From: Bradyrhizobium sp. NP1
Lineage (GTDB): Bacteria > Pseudomonadota > Alphaproteobacteria > Rhizobiales > Xanthobacteraceae
NCBI RefSeq assembly: GCF_030378205.1
Contig: NZ_CP127385.1
Span: 5,310,001 to 5,374,000, forward strand
Direction: 5' to 3'
DNA: 64,000 nucleotides
The notes under the pieces were generated by a model, which worked only from the letters and a program-made list of their open reading frames with translations, searched no databases and was not told the DNA's origin. Of this stretch, positions 40,858-49,525 are shown one piece after another; positions within the stretch are counted from its first letter, which is position 1; every line of letters begins with the position of its first letter. Both the position numbers and the translations under genes were made by a program.

Positions 40858-41934
40858 ATGTCGCACTACAATATTCTGATACTCGGCGCATCCTACGGAT
40901 CGCTGCTGGCTTCCAAGATCATGTTTGGCGGCCATGACGTGAAGCTCGTCTGTCTTCCCGAGGAGGCGGCGCTGATCAACGGCGAAGGCTTTCGTGTGCG
41001 CATGCCGATCCGCGTCGGCAAAGAGCCGGTCCTGATCGACTCCCGGAATTTGCCCGGCAAGGTCTCCGCGGCGGGCCCCGCCGAGGTCAGTCCTGCGGAT
41101 TACGACCTGATTGGTCTTGCCATGCAGGAGCCGCAATACAGTTCGCCTGCCGTTCGTGAACTGCTTGACCGGGTCGCGAAATCGCGCGTGCCCTGCATGT
41201 CGATCATGAATATGCCCCCTCTCCCTTACATAAGACGCATCCCGGGCATCGACACGGACGCCGTGAGAGAGGCCTACACCGACCCGTCCGTCTGGAACGG
41301 CTTCGATCCGGGCATGCTGACACTCTGCAGCCCCGACCCACAGGCGGTGCGCCCTCCCGAGGAGAAGGCCAACTTCCTTCACGTCACCCTGCCCACCAAT
41401 TTCAAGGTCGCGCGCTTCGACGACGAGGCTGCCAACAATATCCTGCGGCAGATTGAAAAGGACATTGATGCCGCGCGGGTGAATACGGCCGAGGGATTGT
41501 CCGAATTGCCGGTCAAGCTGCGTTTCCACGATTCGCTGTTCGTACCGCTCGCGAAATGGTCGATGCTTCTCGCCGGCAACTATCGCTGCATCACGCCGGA
41601 CGGCATGCGCACCGCGCAGGAAGCGGTGTACGCGAATCTCGCCGAGTCGCGCTCAATCTACGATTTCGTCATTGACCTTTGTGTTGCACTCGGCGCCCGG
41701 CGCGAGGAACTCGTGCCGTTTGACAAATATGCCGCGGCGGCCAAAGGCCTGACGCGCCCGGCCTCGGTCGCGCGGGCGCTCAATAATGGCGCGCGGAACG
41801 TCGAACGCGCCGACAAGCTGGTGCAGTTGCTGGCAAGCCAGAAAGGCATGCGTCATCCGGCGATCGACCAGATCGTCGAGCTTGTCGACCGCCGGCTCGC
41901 GGCCAATCGCAGACAGCCGTCCGTCGCGGTGTGA
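40858..41934 (+). CDS. Ketopantoate-reductase-like NAD(P)-binding protein
   Basis: A 358-residue protein. The N-terminal ILGASYGSLLASKIMFGGHDVKLVCLPEEAALINGEGFRV is a Rossmann nucleotide-binding segment like that of the ApbA/PanE and opine dehydrogenase families; the middle and C-terminal helices (NTAEGLSELPVKLRFHDSLFVPLAKWSMLLAGNYRC) fit the helical ketopantoate-reductase-like fold. The first loop reads GxSYGS, not the usual GxGxxG. The role is unknown. It follows the MHS transporter by 186 bp, across the hairpin and a repeat, so it may have its own promoter. Confidence 0.7.
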   Translation: MSHYNILILGASYGSLLASKIMFGGHDVKLVCLPEEAALINGEGFRVRMPIRVGKEPVLIDSRNLPGKVSAAGPAEVSPADYDLIGLAMQEPQYSSPAVRELLDRVAKSRVPCMSIMNMPPLPYIRRIPGIDTDAVREAYTDPSVWNGFDPGMLTLCSPDPQAVRPPEEKANFLHVTLPTNFKVARFDDEAANNILRQIEKDIDAARVNTAEGLSELPVKLRFHDSLFVPLAKWSMLLAGNYRCITPDGMRTAQEAVYANLAESRSIYDFVIDLCVALGARREELVPFDKYAAAAKGLTRPASVARALNNGARNVERADKLVQLLASQKGMRHPAIDQIVELVDRRLAANRRQPSVAV

Positions 41935-41950
41935 GGCGAACGCCGGTCGC

Positions 41951-42009
41951 CTATAGCGTTTTCGAGCGAAGTGGGTACCGGTTCGCGTGAAGAAAACGCG
42001 TCAAAACAA
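41951..42009. repeat. Intergenic repeat, reverse copy of 11345-11401
   Basis: CTATAGCGTTTTCGAGCGAA, then GTGGGTACCGGTTCGCGTGA and onward to GCGTCAAAAC. It is the reverse complement of the second part of the composite repeat at 11296-11401, with few differences; the first palindrome part is absent here. Confidence 0.85.
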
Positions 42010-42038
42010 CAACCTGGCCGAACTGCCGCCGAACCCGT

Positions 42039-42275
42039 CTACTCCGCAAGATCGTACTGCTTCGACAGATGGTCGCCGATCTGGACCAGCATGGCGACGC
42101 ATTCGGGATAGCCGGGCTTTGCCACGGTCTCCGCACCGGCGCTGGCGCGGAATTCCCAGCTTTCGCCGTCGCGGACCACCGCGATCGCGATCCCGTCCGG
42201 ACAGTCGGCATGCACCTTGAGCTCCGCGCGGGCCATCGCGATGAGTTCGGCTTCGGTCTTGACGGGCTTGCTCAT
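42039..42275 (-). CDS. Small hypothetical protein, 78 aa
   Basis: Start 42275 is fixed by GGAGGA. A 78-residue soluble protein: ELIAMARAELKVHADCPDGIAIAVVR, then WEFRASAG, and a C-terminal helix VAMLVQIGDHLSKQYDLAE. No known domain; a likely conserved Bradyrhizobium protein of unknown role. It lies 78 bp downstream of the large TPR gene and may be cotranscribed. Confidence 0.6.
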   Translation of the reverse strand: MSKPVKTEAELIAMARAELKVHADCPDGIAIAVVRDGESWEFRASAGAETVAKPGYPECVAMLVQIGDHLSKQYDLAE

Positions 42276-42353
42276 GGATCCTCCGGCCAATGGGTCGCGG
42301 GCAGGTTGCCGTTTCGGCGCGCCACTGTCGAGGCCCTCAGTGCCGAACGCGGC

Positions 42354-45300
42354 TCAGCGCGACGCCTCGACGCGCCCGACGATCCGGGGCAGCGAGCCGG
42401 TCGAAACCGGATCGGCCTTGGGCTGCGGCGCGCGCGCCACCGCATCGGGGAAGCGGGTCTTCATCTCGCGCAGGAAACCTTCCAGCGTGTCGACGCTGGC
42501 CGCCATCTTGGCGATCGCGGCGAATTCAGCGCTGCTGGCCGCGCCCGGCTTGCTCGCGACGTCGAAGGCGAGCCGGTCGGCCTCCCCGCTCATCAGGCCG
42601 GCATATTTCTCGCGGAAGCGCGCGGTGCCGATCGTATCCTCGGCGAGCGCATAGCCGACGGCGGCGCGCAGGATGTCGCTCTTCTCCGCCGCGTTCAGCG
42701 GTTTGAAGTCGCGCCAGCGTTCGCCGTAATAGAGCTCGATCTGCTCGGAGGATTCCCGCCACCGCCGCGCCGCCCAGTAGATGTCGGAGCGCAGGCGGAT
42801 CGCCTCGCGGCCGCCGATATTGGAGATGATGTCGAGCGCGAGATCGTGGCGGCCGACGTCGCTCAAGGCCCGCGCCTCCAGGAGCAGCCGCTGCTGGCGC
42901 AGCTCGCCCGACAGGTCGGCGATGCGGGTCGAGCGCAGCGCGCCGATCGCACGGTCCGGCTTGCGGTTGGCAAGATAGACCATGGCGAGACGGGCAGCGA
43001 CCTGCGCGCGCGCCGCGCCTTCGAGGCGGTGGTCGACCTGGTATTGCAGCAGCTCGGCGGCCTGGTCGAGCAAATCGACCGAGACCAGCCGGTCGGTGAG
43101 CCGCCGGATCAGCTCGTCACCGCGGCGGCCGATCGGCACCAGCTCGCGGAAGTCGTAGAACATCGCGAGCGCCTCGATCGGCGGCAGCTCGTCGCCCTTC
43201 GGTCCCAGGAAGATCTCGCTGAACAGCGCCTGAGCCGCGTCCTGCGCCTGCCGCGCCATGTCGGAATTGGGCAGCAATCTCGTCGCCCCCCGCGCAGCCC
43301 CGAGCGATTCCGCGTAGCGGCCGGTGTCCGAATAGAGGCGCGACATCATCTGCAGCGTCTTCACCTCGATCGCGTCGCCGCGCCAGATCATCGCCAGCGT
43401 CTCGAGCTCGCGCAGGAGGTCGCTCTGCCCGATCTCGTTGCGCCGCTCGCGCAGCGCAAGCTCGAGCAGCCTGGCTTCGGCCGCAGCGCCCCGGTCGGCG
43501 GAATTGAGCGCCACCTTGTATTCGTCGAGCGCATCCTTGTCGTGGCCGAGCGCCTCGGCAAGCCGGCCGCACAGCACCGCGATCGCCGCCATCGTCTCCG
43601 GCGAAGCGCCGATCACGTCGAGCTCGCTGCGGCGGCGCGAGGCGCCGGCATAGTCCTTCACCTCGAGCGCGGCGCGCATCGCCGCCTGCGTCACCAGGCT
43701 TTGCAATTCCAGAGGCAGCGAGGCGATCGCGAAATCGACATTCTTGAACTTCTCGCGCGCCTCGGCCCATTTGCCCTGCCGGGCATAGGCGAGCCCCTTC
43801 CAGAGCTGCGCGTCATAGTTCTCGCCGATGACGGGGCTTGCGAGATCCTTCAGCCCGACCTCCGGCCGGCCCATCAGGATGCTCGCCACCGCATGCACCA
43901 TGCGGACGATGGATTCTTCGACCCGCGCGTTGGGGTCCGCCAGGATCACCTCGGTCTCGCCCTTGGCCTCCGGGTAGAAACCGCGCGCCATGAAGAAGCG
44001 GGCAAGATCGAGCCGCGCCTGCCCGCGCTGGTCGGCGTCGGTGGCGGCGAGCGCCTGGATCAGCGCATCCTCGCGCTTGAGGAAACGGTCGCTCTGGTTC
44101 CTTCGCCATTCGTCGAGATCGAAAATCGGCCGCACCGCCGTGGTCGCCCGCTCCGCCGCGACGCCGGCCGACGACAGCGTCAGCCCGCCGGGCCGGCCGA
44201 TGATGACCTTGTCGGCGCCGACCTCGACCGCAACCTCGTCGGAATTCGGACGCACCGCGACGCCATGCGTCGATTCCAGGATCGACAGGTCGACGAAGTC
44301 CTGCCGCTTGATGAAGCCGCGCGTCGGCGGCGGCGCGGTGACGACGAGCAGCGTGTCGCCGGCGTCGGGATCGGTGACGCGGTGCAGGCGGCCGGGCGCG
44401 GCGAACGGCACCGCGACATTGGCGTGGGCGGGATCGGCGATGTTGCGGATCACGCCGAGCGGCTGCGGCGGCGCCATCACCCTGTCGGCAAAGGTCAGCG
44501 TCCAGCTGGCGCCGCTCTCGCGATCGTCGCTCGCAAGCGACTGCATCTGCGGACGGTTGAGACGGATGCGGATCGCCTGCCCCTGCGGCAGGGGCAGGCG
44601 GTTGATGTCGCTGATGATGGCGCCGGCGCTGCTGCGGATCGTCTCGACGTCGAGCGGCTGCGTGGAATCGAACACCAGCCAGACGCTGTCGCCGCGCCGG
44701 AACGACGCCGCCGCCGTCGGCACGCCGAAGCCGAACGACAGGCGCAGGCCCTCGCTCTCGCGACGCACATCGACCGCCACCGCGCCCTCGCCGGCTTTCG
44801 CCGGCGGCGCGGCCTCGGCCGCAGCTGCAGGCCTCTCCCCTTCCATCGTCGTCGACGGCATTGGCGCTTGCGATCTGGGGGCTTCCGATCTGGGCGCTTC
44901 CGGTTTGGCCACCTCGGCCTTCGGCGCGTCCATCGCCACCGTCTCGGGCTTGACAGCTTCCTTTGCAGCTTCCTTGGCAGCTTCCTTGGCAGCTTCCTTA
45001 GCAGTTTCCTTTGCAGCTTCCTTGGCGGCCTCGGTCGGCGCAGGCTTTGCGGCGGGCTCCGCGACCGGTGCCGCCGCGACTTCCGTCGCGGGCGCCTGCT
45101 TCGGCGCGGCATCGGGCTTGATCTCGATCCCGGCCTCGCGCGCCAGGCTTTCCGACGTCGGCGGCTTGATCTCGGCGGACGCCGGCGCGGCGGCTTTTGC
45201 CGCAGGCTCGGGCGCGGCCGCCACTTGCGGTTTCGCCGCCTGCGGCAGCTCGGTCAACGGCGAGGCCGGCTTCGGCTTGTCCGGCTGCTGGAAGGCGATG

Positions 45301-46118
45301 TCGACGACGTAGTTCTTCTCTTCACGGAACGAGTGGACGTCGACATCGCCGATCAGGGTGACGTCGACGGCGGTGGAATCGCCGTCTGCGCGCTGGTTGA
45401 TCGCGGCAACGTTCGGCGGTGCCGCGATCTTGGCATCCGCGAGGTCGAAGTTGAGCGTGGCGCCGAAGGCCAGCGTCAGCTTCTGGTCGTTGAGAACAGA
45501 GGAGACGCCGACCCCGTCGGGCATCTCGAACACGAAGCGCACGAAGGTCGGCTGCACCAGCGCGCGCACGCGGATCGGCGGCCGCTTCTTGGCGGCCTCG
45601 GCGGACCGCTGCAGCCGCAGCGCGCGCTCGGCGGCGCGCGCCCGCTCGGAGAGCTCGCGCACCACCTCGGCCGGCAGGGCCGGCGGTGGCCCGGTCCAGC
45701 CATCGGGCAGGAAGTCGACGAAGATGCGTTCGCCGGCGGTCATGGTGTTGATGGTGGCGCGCCGCGCCAGCGACAGCCGGATCGCCGATCCGTCGGGGTC
45801 GCGCCGGACCGAGGAGACGTAGTCGGGCACCGCGTCGGACAACTTGTCGACGGGAATGTCCACGGGGCGGGCGAAGCGGATCACGATGATCGAGCCCGCG
45901 GTCACCACCTCCGAGTTGACGTCCTCGGCAAGCTTCAGGACCAGCCGCGCATAGCCGCCGGCCGCGGAAAACGTGGCGTCGCCCTTGACCGGATCGGCCT
46001 GTGCGGTTTCGGCAAAGGTCAGCCCGAAAGCAACGAGCGCGGCGAGCAGGCAGCGGCCCGGCTTCCGCGCGCGAGCGCGGAAACGCGACCAAAGTCCAGC
46101 GGCAGCTTCGCGCGCCAT
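42354..46118 (-). CDS. Large periplasmic TPR protein of the flagellar/motor cluster
   Basis: A 1254-residue protein with a signal (CLLAALVAFGLTFAETAQA), an AMIN-like beta region (about residues 45-250), a low-complexity Ala/Glu/Lys/Pro section with KEAA repeats (about 300-430), a second AMIN-like strand region, and then TPR-type helical repeats over about 620-1150 (for example KWAEAREKFKNVDFAI). The ATG at 46118 is preferred to the TTG six bases upstream; GGAAGA lies before it. It follows motE and is the last gene of the fliL-fliM unit, with its own CtrA box upstream. It is a candidate MotC-like motor protein, which is inference. Confidence 0.75.
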   Translation of the reverse strand: MAREAAAGLWSRFRARARKPGRCLLAALVAFGLTFAETAQADPVKGDATFSAAGGYARLVLKLAEDVNSEVVTAGSIIVIRFARPVDIPVDKLSDAVPDYVSSVRRDPDGSAIRLSLARRATINTMTAGERIFVDFLPDGWTGPPPALPAEVVRELSERARAAERALRLQRSAEAAKKRPPIRVRALVQPTFVRFVFEMPDGVGVSSVLNDQKLTLAFGATLNFDLADAKIAAPPNVAAINQRADGDSTAVDVTLIGDVDVHSFREEKNYVVDIAFQQPDKPKPASPLTELPQAAKPQVAAAPEPAAKAAAPASAEIKPPTSESLAREAGIEIKPDAAPKQAPATEVAAAPVAEPAAKPAPTEAAKEAAKETAKEAAKEAAKEAAKEAVKPETVAMDAPKAEVAKPEAPRSEAPRSQAPMPSTTMEGERPAAAAEAAPPAKAGEGAVAVDVRRESEGLRLSFGFGVPTAAASFRRGDSVWLVFDSTQPLDVETIRSSAGAIISDINRLPLPQGQAIRIRLNRPQMQSLASDDRESGASWTLTFADRVMAPPQPLGVIRNIADPAHANVAVPFAAPGRLHRVTDPDAGDTLLVVTAPPPTRGFIKRQDFVDLSILESTHGVAVRPNSDEVAVEVGADKVIIGRPGGLTLSSAGVAAERATTAVRPIFDLDEWRRNQSDRFLKREDALIQALAATDADQRGQARLDLARFFMARGFYPEAKGETEVILADPNARVEESIVRMVHAVASILMGRPEVGLKDLASPVIGENYDAQLWKGLAYARQGKWAEAREKFKNVDFAIASLPLELQSLVTQAAMRAALEVKDYAGASRRRSELDVIGASPETMAAIAVLCGRLAEALGHDKDALDEYKVALNSADRGAAAEARLLELALRERRNEIGQSDLLRELETLAMIWRGDAIEVKTLQMMSRLYSDTGRYAESLGAARGATRLLPNSDMARQAQDAAQALFSEIFLGPKGDELPPIEALAMFYDFRELVPIGRRGDELIRRLTDRLVSVDLLDQAAELLQYQVDHRLEGAARAQVAARLAMVYLANRKPDRAIGALRSTRIADLSGELRQQRLLLEARALSDVGRHDLALDIISNIGGREAIRLRSDIYWAARRWRESSEQIELYYGERWRDFKPLNAAEKSDILRAAVGYALAEDTIGTARFREKYAGLMSGEADRLAFDVASKPGAASSAEFAAIAKMAASVDTLEGFLREMKTRFPDAVARAPQPKADPVSTGSLPRIVGRVEASR
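44954..45025 (-). repeat. In-frame 12 bp tandem repeat
   Basis: Six copies of a 12 bp unit (CAGCTTCCTTGG and close variants) encode KEAA on the minus strand within the TPR protein. Being in frame, unit number can change without breaking the gene. Confidence 0.85.
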
Positions 46119-46184
46119 TCCCAACTGTCTTCCGAATAAACCATCGCCGGCAAACGCCCGCGCGACGACTCTAGAATTGCCGGT

Positions 46185-46199
46185 TTAACGGTCCATTAA
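46185..46199. promoter_or_regulatory. CtrA-type box upstream of the TPR gene
   Basis: TTAA-CGGTCCA-TTAA, a perfect CtrA site 67 bp upstream of the TPR start codon, in the 90 bp gap after motE. The TPR gene may therefore have its own CtrA-dependent promoter in addition to read-through from fliL. Confidence 0.75.
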
Positions 46200-46208
46200 A
46201 CATGCCGC

Positions 46209-46979
46209 TCAATTCGGCTTCTGCGACAGCAGCTTGCCTTCGATCTTGGGCAGCTCGGCCGAGGCCGCCGACTTGTCGCCGGAAGCGCGACGGGCAAGCT
46301 CGACGGTCAGCCGTTCGGCGGCTTCCGGCTGCATCAGGCCCATGATGTCGGACATCTTGCGCGGGGCGATCTGGGAGGCGATCTCGATCAGGACCGGCAT
46401 CTCCAGCCGGTCGAACACCCTTGCTGCGTCCTTCGGCTTCATGCCTTCGTACATGGTGACGATGCCCTTGAAGCGCGCCGCGTCGGCTTCCGCTTTCTGG
46501 TCGGCCGCGGCCTGCGACTGCGACTGCACCGCCTTCATCTGCTCGACCCGCGTCTCGATCCGCTTCTCGGCGGCTTTCAGCAGGCTCTCGCGGATGTCGA
46601 TCTCGCGGGCGCGGGCGTCGAGTTCCTGACGGCGCGCCTGCAGCCGCTCCAGGATCGCGCGTTCCGAGGGCGAGACGCCGGCATTTTCCTCCGGCTTGAT
46701 CACGACGCCCTCGGGCTTGGACTCGGGCGCCGCCACGGCGGGCTTGGCCGGCTCCGGCTCCTTCGGCTTCTCATGCACGGAGCCGGTGATGTCGGCGGGA
46801 TCGGGTCGGCCGGTCGGAAAGTTCAGCGTCTCCTGCGCCCAGGACGGCTGCCTCGACTGCGGCTGGTAGTCGAAGACATAGCCGCCGTTGAGCAGCAGGC
46901 CTGCGACCTTCAGCACGGCAAGTCCTGCGACAGCGACCAGGACGACGGGAATGACGCGGATGTTACGGAACGATTTCAT
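46209..46979 (-). CDS. motE: MotE-family motor chaperone
   Basis: A 256-residue protein: a membrane/signal segment (VIPVVLVAVAGLAVLKVAGLLL), a Pro/Glu linker, a coiled coil (about residues 105-170) and an MgtE-N-like domain (YEGMKPKDAARVFDRLEMPVLIEIASQIAPRKMSDIMGLMQPEAAERL). In Sinorhizobium, MotE is the periplasmic chaperone of MotC. Its ATG overlaps the stop of the DUF6468 gene (ATGA), so the two are coupled. The next gene is the large TPR protein, a possible client. Confidence 0.82.
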   Translation of the reverse strand: MKSFRNIRVIPVVLVAVAGLAVLKVAGLLLNGGYVFDYQPQSRQPSWAQETLNFPTGRPDPADITGSVHEKPKEPEPAKPAVAAPESKPEGVVIKPEENAGVSPSERAILERLQARRQELDARAREIDIRESLLKAAEKRIETRVEQMKAVQSQSQAAADQKAEADAARFKGIVTMYEGMKPKDAARVFDRLEMPVLIEIASQIAPRKMSDIMGLMQPEAAERLTVELARRASGDKSAASAELPKIEGKLLSQKPN

Positions 46980-47416
46980 GCGGCGAGGCCGTTGGACCTT
47001 CTGCGCTCGGAGAATGCCTGGGCCGCTTCGGCGAGTGCCTTGGCCGGCGTGACCTTGGCGGCGACCGGCTCGGGCGCATCCGCGGCCGGCCGCGCGGCGA
47101 TCGCGATCTTGGAGAGCCGCCGCACCACATTGTCACCCTCGGCGAGCTGCTTGCGCAGATGCTCGGCCATCTGGTTGGCCGCGGCGAGCTGGCTGCCGAG
47201 ATGCTCGTTGACGTCGCGCACGGTGTGCTTCAGCCCGCCGATCGCGCGCTCGGCGATCTCGGTCGCGGTGATCAGCTCGGCGATGGTGGCCTTGAGCGAA
47301 TGCTCGTCCGCCTTCAGCCGCTTCAGCCGCGTGTTCAAGAGCATGCAGTAGCCGATCGTGATGACCAGCAGCGCCGCCACCAGCGTCTCGATTGCGATAC
47401 CTAATGAATGATTCAT
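46976..47416 (-). CDS. DUF6468-type membrane protein of the flagellar cluster
   Basis: A 146-residue protein with one N-terminal membrane helix (IAIETLVAALLVITIGYCMLL) and a long helical soluble part (EHSLKATIAELITATEIAERAIGGLKHTVRDVNEHLGSQLAAAN). Its ATG overlaps the fliM stop (ATGA) and its stop overlaps the motE start, so three genes are translationally chained. DUF6468 proteins sit beside fliM in alphaproteobacteria; the function is unknown. Confidence 0.78.
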   Translation of the reverse strand: MNHSLGIAIETLVAALLVITIGYCMLLNTRLKRLKADEHSLKATIAELITATEIAERAIGGLKHTVRDVNEHLGSQLAAANQMAEHLRKQLAEGDNVVRRLSKIAIAARPAADAPEPVAAKVTPAKALAEAAQAFSERRRSNGLAA

Positions 47417-48621
47417 TGGGCCTCCAACATCTTGTTCTGCTCGTCGACCTTCTCGAACATCGCCAGCGTCGTGCCGGGCTTGCGGAGCTGCTTGGTGACG
47501 CGGATCGCGACGCGGTCGCCGACCCGCCCCATCCGACCTTCGGTCAGGGTGACGTTGCCGCAGCGCACCGCGACCAGCGCGTCCGGGCGCATCTCCAGCG
47601 GCAAGGTGTCGCCGACCTTCAGCGTCATGAGCTGCTTGAGCGGAATGTCGGCCTCGTACAGCACGGCATCGACCGCGATCTCCGCCTGGGAAATCTCGGT
47701 CGCGAAGTGGCCCTCCCAGATCGGGTCGCGGCCGAATTTTTCGCCCATGAACATCTGCAACAGCACGTTGCGGATCGGTTCGATGGTCGCATAAGGCAGC
47801 AGCAGTTCGATATTGCCGCCGCGGTCTTCCATGTCGACGCGCAGTCGCACCAGGATCGCGGCGTTGGCCGGCCGGGAGATCGCGGCAAAGCGCGGGTTGG
47901 TCTCGAGCCGGTCGATGGTGAATTTCACCGGCGACAGCGGGCGGAACGCCTGCTCGGCATCCGCCAGCACGACCTCGATCAGGCGCTTGACCAGGTTGGT
48001 CTCGATCGTGGTGTAGGGTCTGCCCTCGATGCGCAGCGCGGAATTGCCGCGGCGGCCGCCGAGCAGCACGTCGATCATCGAGTAGATCAGGCTGGAATCC
48101 ACGGTCGCAAGGCCGAAATTCTCCCACTCCTCCGCCTTGAACACGGAGAGCACCGCCGGCAGCGGGATCGAGTTCATGTAGTCGCCGAACCGCACCGAGG
48201 TGATGCGGTCGAGCGACACCTCGACGTTGTCGGAGGTGAAGTTGCGCAAGGACGTCGTCATCAGCCGCACCAGGCGGTCGAAGACGATTTCGAGCATCGG
48301 CAGGCGCTCGTAGGAGACCATCGCCGAGTCGATGATGGCGCGGATGCCCGAGTTCTCGTCGAGATTGACGTCACTGACGGAGAAACCGAGCAGATTGTCG
48401 ATTTCCTCCTGGGAGAGGACCCGCTCGCCGTTGTTCTTGCCGCTGCTGCTGCCGAATTCGCGGCCGCCGTCCTCGACCATGGCGGCCCATTGCAGGGCCA
48501 TCGCCTCGGTGAGTTCGTTGGACTCGGCCGCCTCCGCCGCGGCCTGAGGATCCTCAGAGCCGAGCGACGCCTCCCATTGGGCGGCTATGGCATCCTGGTC
48601 GACCGGATCGTTGCCCGCCAT
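47413..48621 (-). CDS. fliM: Flagellar motor switch protein FliM
   Basis: A 402-residue switch protein. LSQEEIDNLLGF is the CheY-binding N-terminal motif (shifted to residue 70 by an acidic leader), the central domain holds the GDYMNSIPLP and GGRRGNSAL features, and the C-terminal SpoA-like domain has LKVGDTLPLEM. It forms the C-ring. The acidic 60-residue leader is longer than in E. coli. It is 21 bp downstream of fliL. Confidence 0.94.
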   Translation of the reverse strand: MAGNDPVDQDAIAAQWEASLGSEDPQAAAEAAESNELTEAMALQWAAMVEDGGREFGSSSGKNNGERVLSQEEIDNLLGFSVSDVNLDENSGIRAIIDSAMVSYERLPMLEIVFDRLVRLMTTSLRNFTSDNVEVSLDRITSVRFGDYMNSIPLPAVLSVFKAEEWENFGLATVDSSLIYSMIDVLLGGRRGNSALRIEGRPYTTIETNLVKRLIEVVLADAEQAFRPLSPVKFTIDRLETNPRFAAISRPANAAILVRLRVDMEDRGGNIELLLPYATIEPIRNVLLQMFMGEKFGRDPIWEGHFATEISQAEIAVDAVLYEADIPLKQLMTLKVGDTLPLEMRPDALVAVRCGNVTLTEGRMGRVGDRVAIRVTKQLRKPGTTLAMFEKVDEQNKMLEAQ

Positions 48622-48642
48622 GGCTGCTTCAAGCCTGTCCCG

Positions 48643-49146
48643 TCACTGAACCACGATTTCCTTGAACAGCACCGCCGACACCTGGATCGGCGCCACTGCG
48701 CTGTTGACGCGCCGCGTCAGCTCCTCCTTCAGCCGGAACAGGCCGGCCGAGCCGTTGAGGTCGGCCGGCCGCAGCTCCCGCAGGTAGGTCTGGAAGATGT
48801 CGGTGACGCGCGGCATGTTCGGCTTGATCGCCTCGACCTGCTTCTCCTCCTTCACTTCCAGCACCAGCCTCACCTTGAGATATTGCACGCGCTCGCCGGG
48901 CGAGCCGACCAGGTTGACCAGCATGTCCGGCACCTCGACGAACGCAGGCGGCTTGGGCGGCGGCGCCGCTTCGGCATGCGCCTCCTCGTCGTGATGGCGG
49001 AAGAAGAGAAACCAGGTGGCTGCGCCGCCGCCGACAACGGCGAGCAGGCCGACCACCATGATGATGAGCTTGAGCTTGCTCTTCGGCGCGGCGACGACCT
49101 CGGTGCCCTCGCCGCCGCCTTCTGCCGCCGGTTCGTTGTCTGCCAT
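48643..49146 (-). CDS. fliL: Flagellar basal body-associated protein FliL
   Basis: A 167-residue protein: a membrane helix (LIIMVVGLLAVVGGGAATWFLFF), then the FliL domain ending in TRRVNSAVAPIQVSAVLFKEIVVQ. It stabilises stators and the motor. First gene of the minus-strand fliL-fliM-DUF6468-motE-TPR unit. Confidence 0.93.
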   Translation of the reverse strand: MADNEPAAEGGGEGTEVVAAPKSKLKLIIMVVGLLAVVGGGAATWFLFFRHHDEEAHAEAAPPPKPPAFVEVPDMLVNLVGSPGERVQYLKVRLVLEVKEEKQVEAIKPNMPRVTDIFQTYLRELRPADLNGSAGLFRLKEELTRRVNSAVAPIQVSAVLFKEIVVQ

Positions 49147-49525
49147 TGCCGCCCGTTCCGCTTGCCGTAACCGAACCGAATGCCGCCAGGCAGGCTAATG
49201 ACGCAGAACCAACGACCCCCAGCGCACACGCGCTCCTTCGATGGTGACGCTACGGTAACAATGGTTAACGGATGCTTTCTTTTGTCCCTCAACTAGGAAA
49301 AAGTTGCCGGGCAAACATGGTCAACAAGACCTTTCTGCCGCCCCCGCGCGCCCCGTTCGAAACAGTCAACCCCTTAAAATAACAGCACTTTCCGATCTGG
49401 CACGGCTTTCGCTCTGTAAGGGGATGAACCGGCACGGCTTGGGAGAGCCTGCCAGTTCGAGAGAGCCGGCAAGACGCCTTGGGAGAGGCAGCGCGCCGGC
49501 ACCGGTTTTGAGGGGAGAACCACCG
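49147..49525. promoter_or_regulatory. Divergent promoter region between fliL and flgF
   Basis: A 379 bp gene-free region. A near-CtrA element GGTA-ACAATGG-TTAA lies at about 49253-49267, with only one intact half-site. No other clear operator was found. GAGGGGAGAAC lies just before flgF. Confidence 0.4.

Noticed and set aside
42069..46139. A very long open frame on the plus strand opposite the large TPR gene
   Set aside because: It is the antisense frame of a high-GC gene whose signal peptide, TPR repeats and promoter are clear; the translation is Arg/Gly/Asp-rich without any domain.
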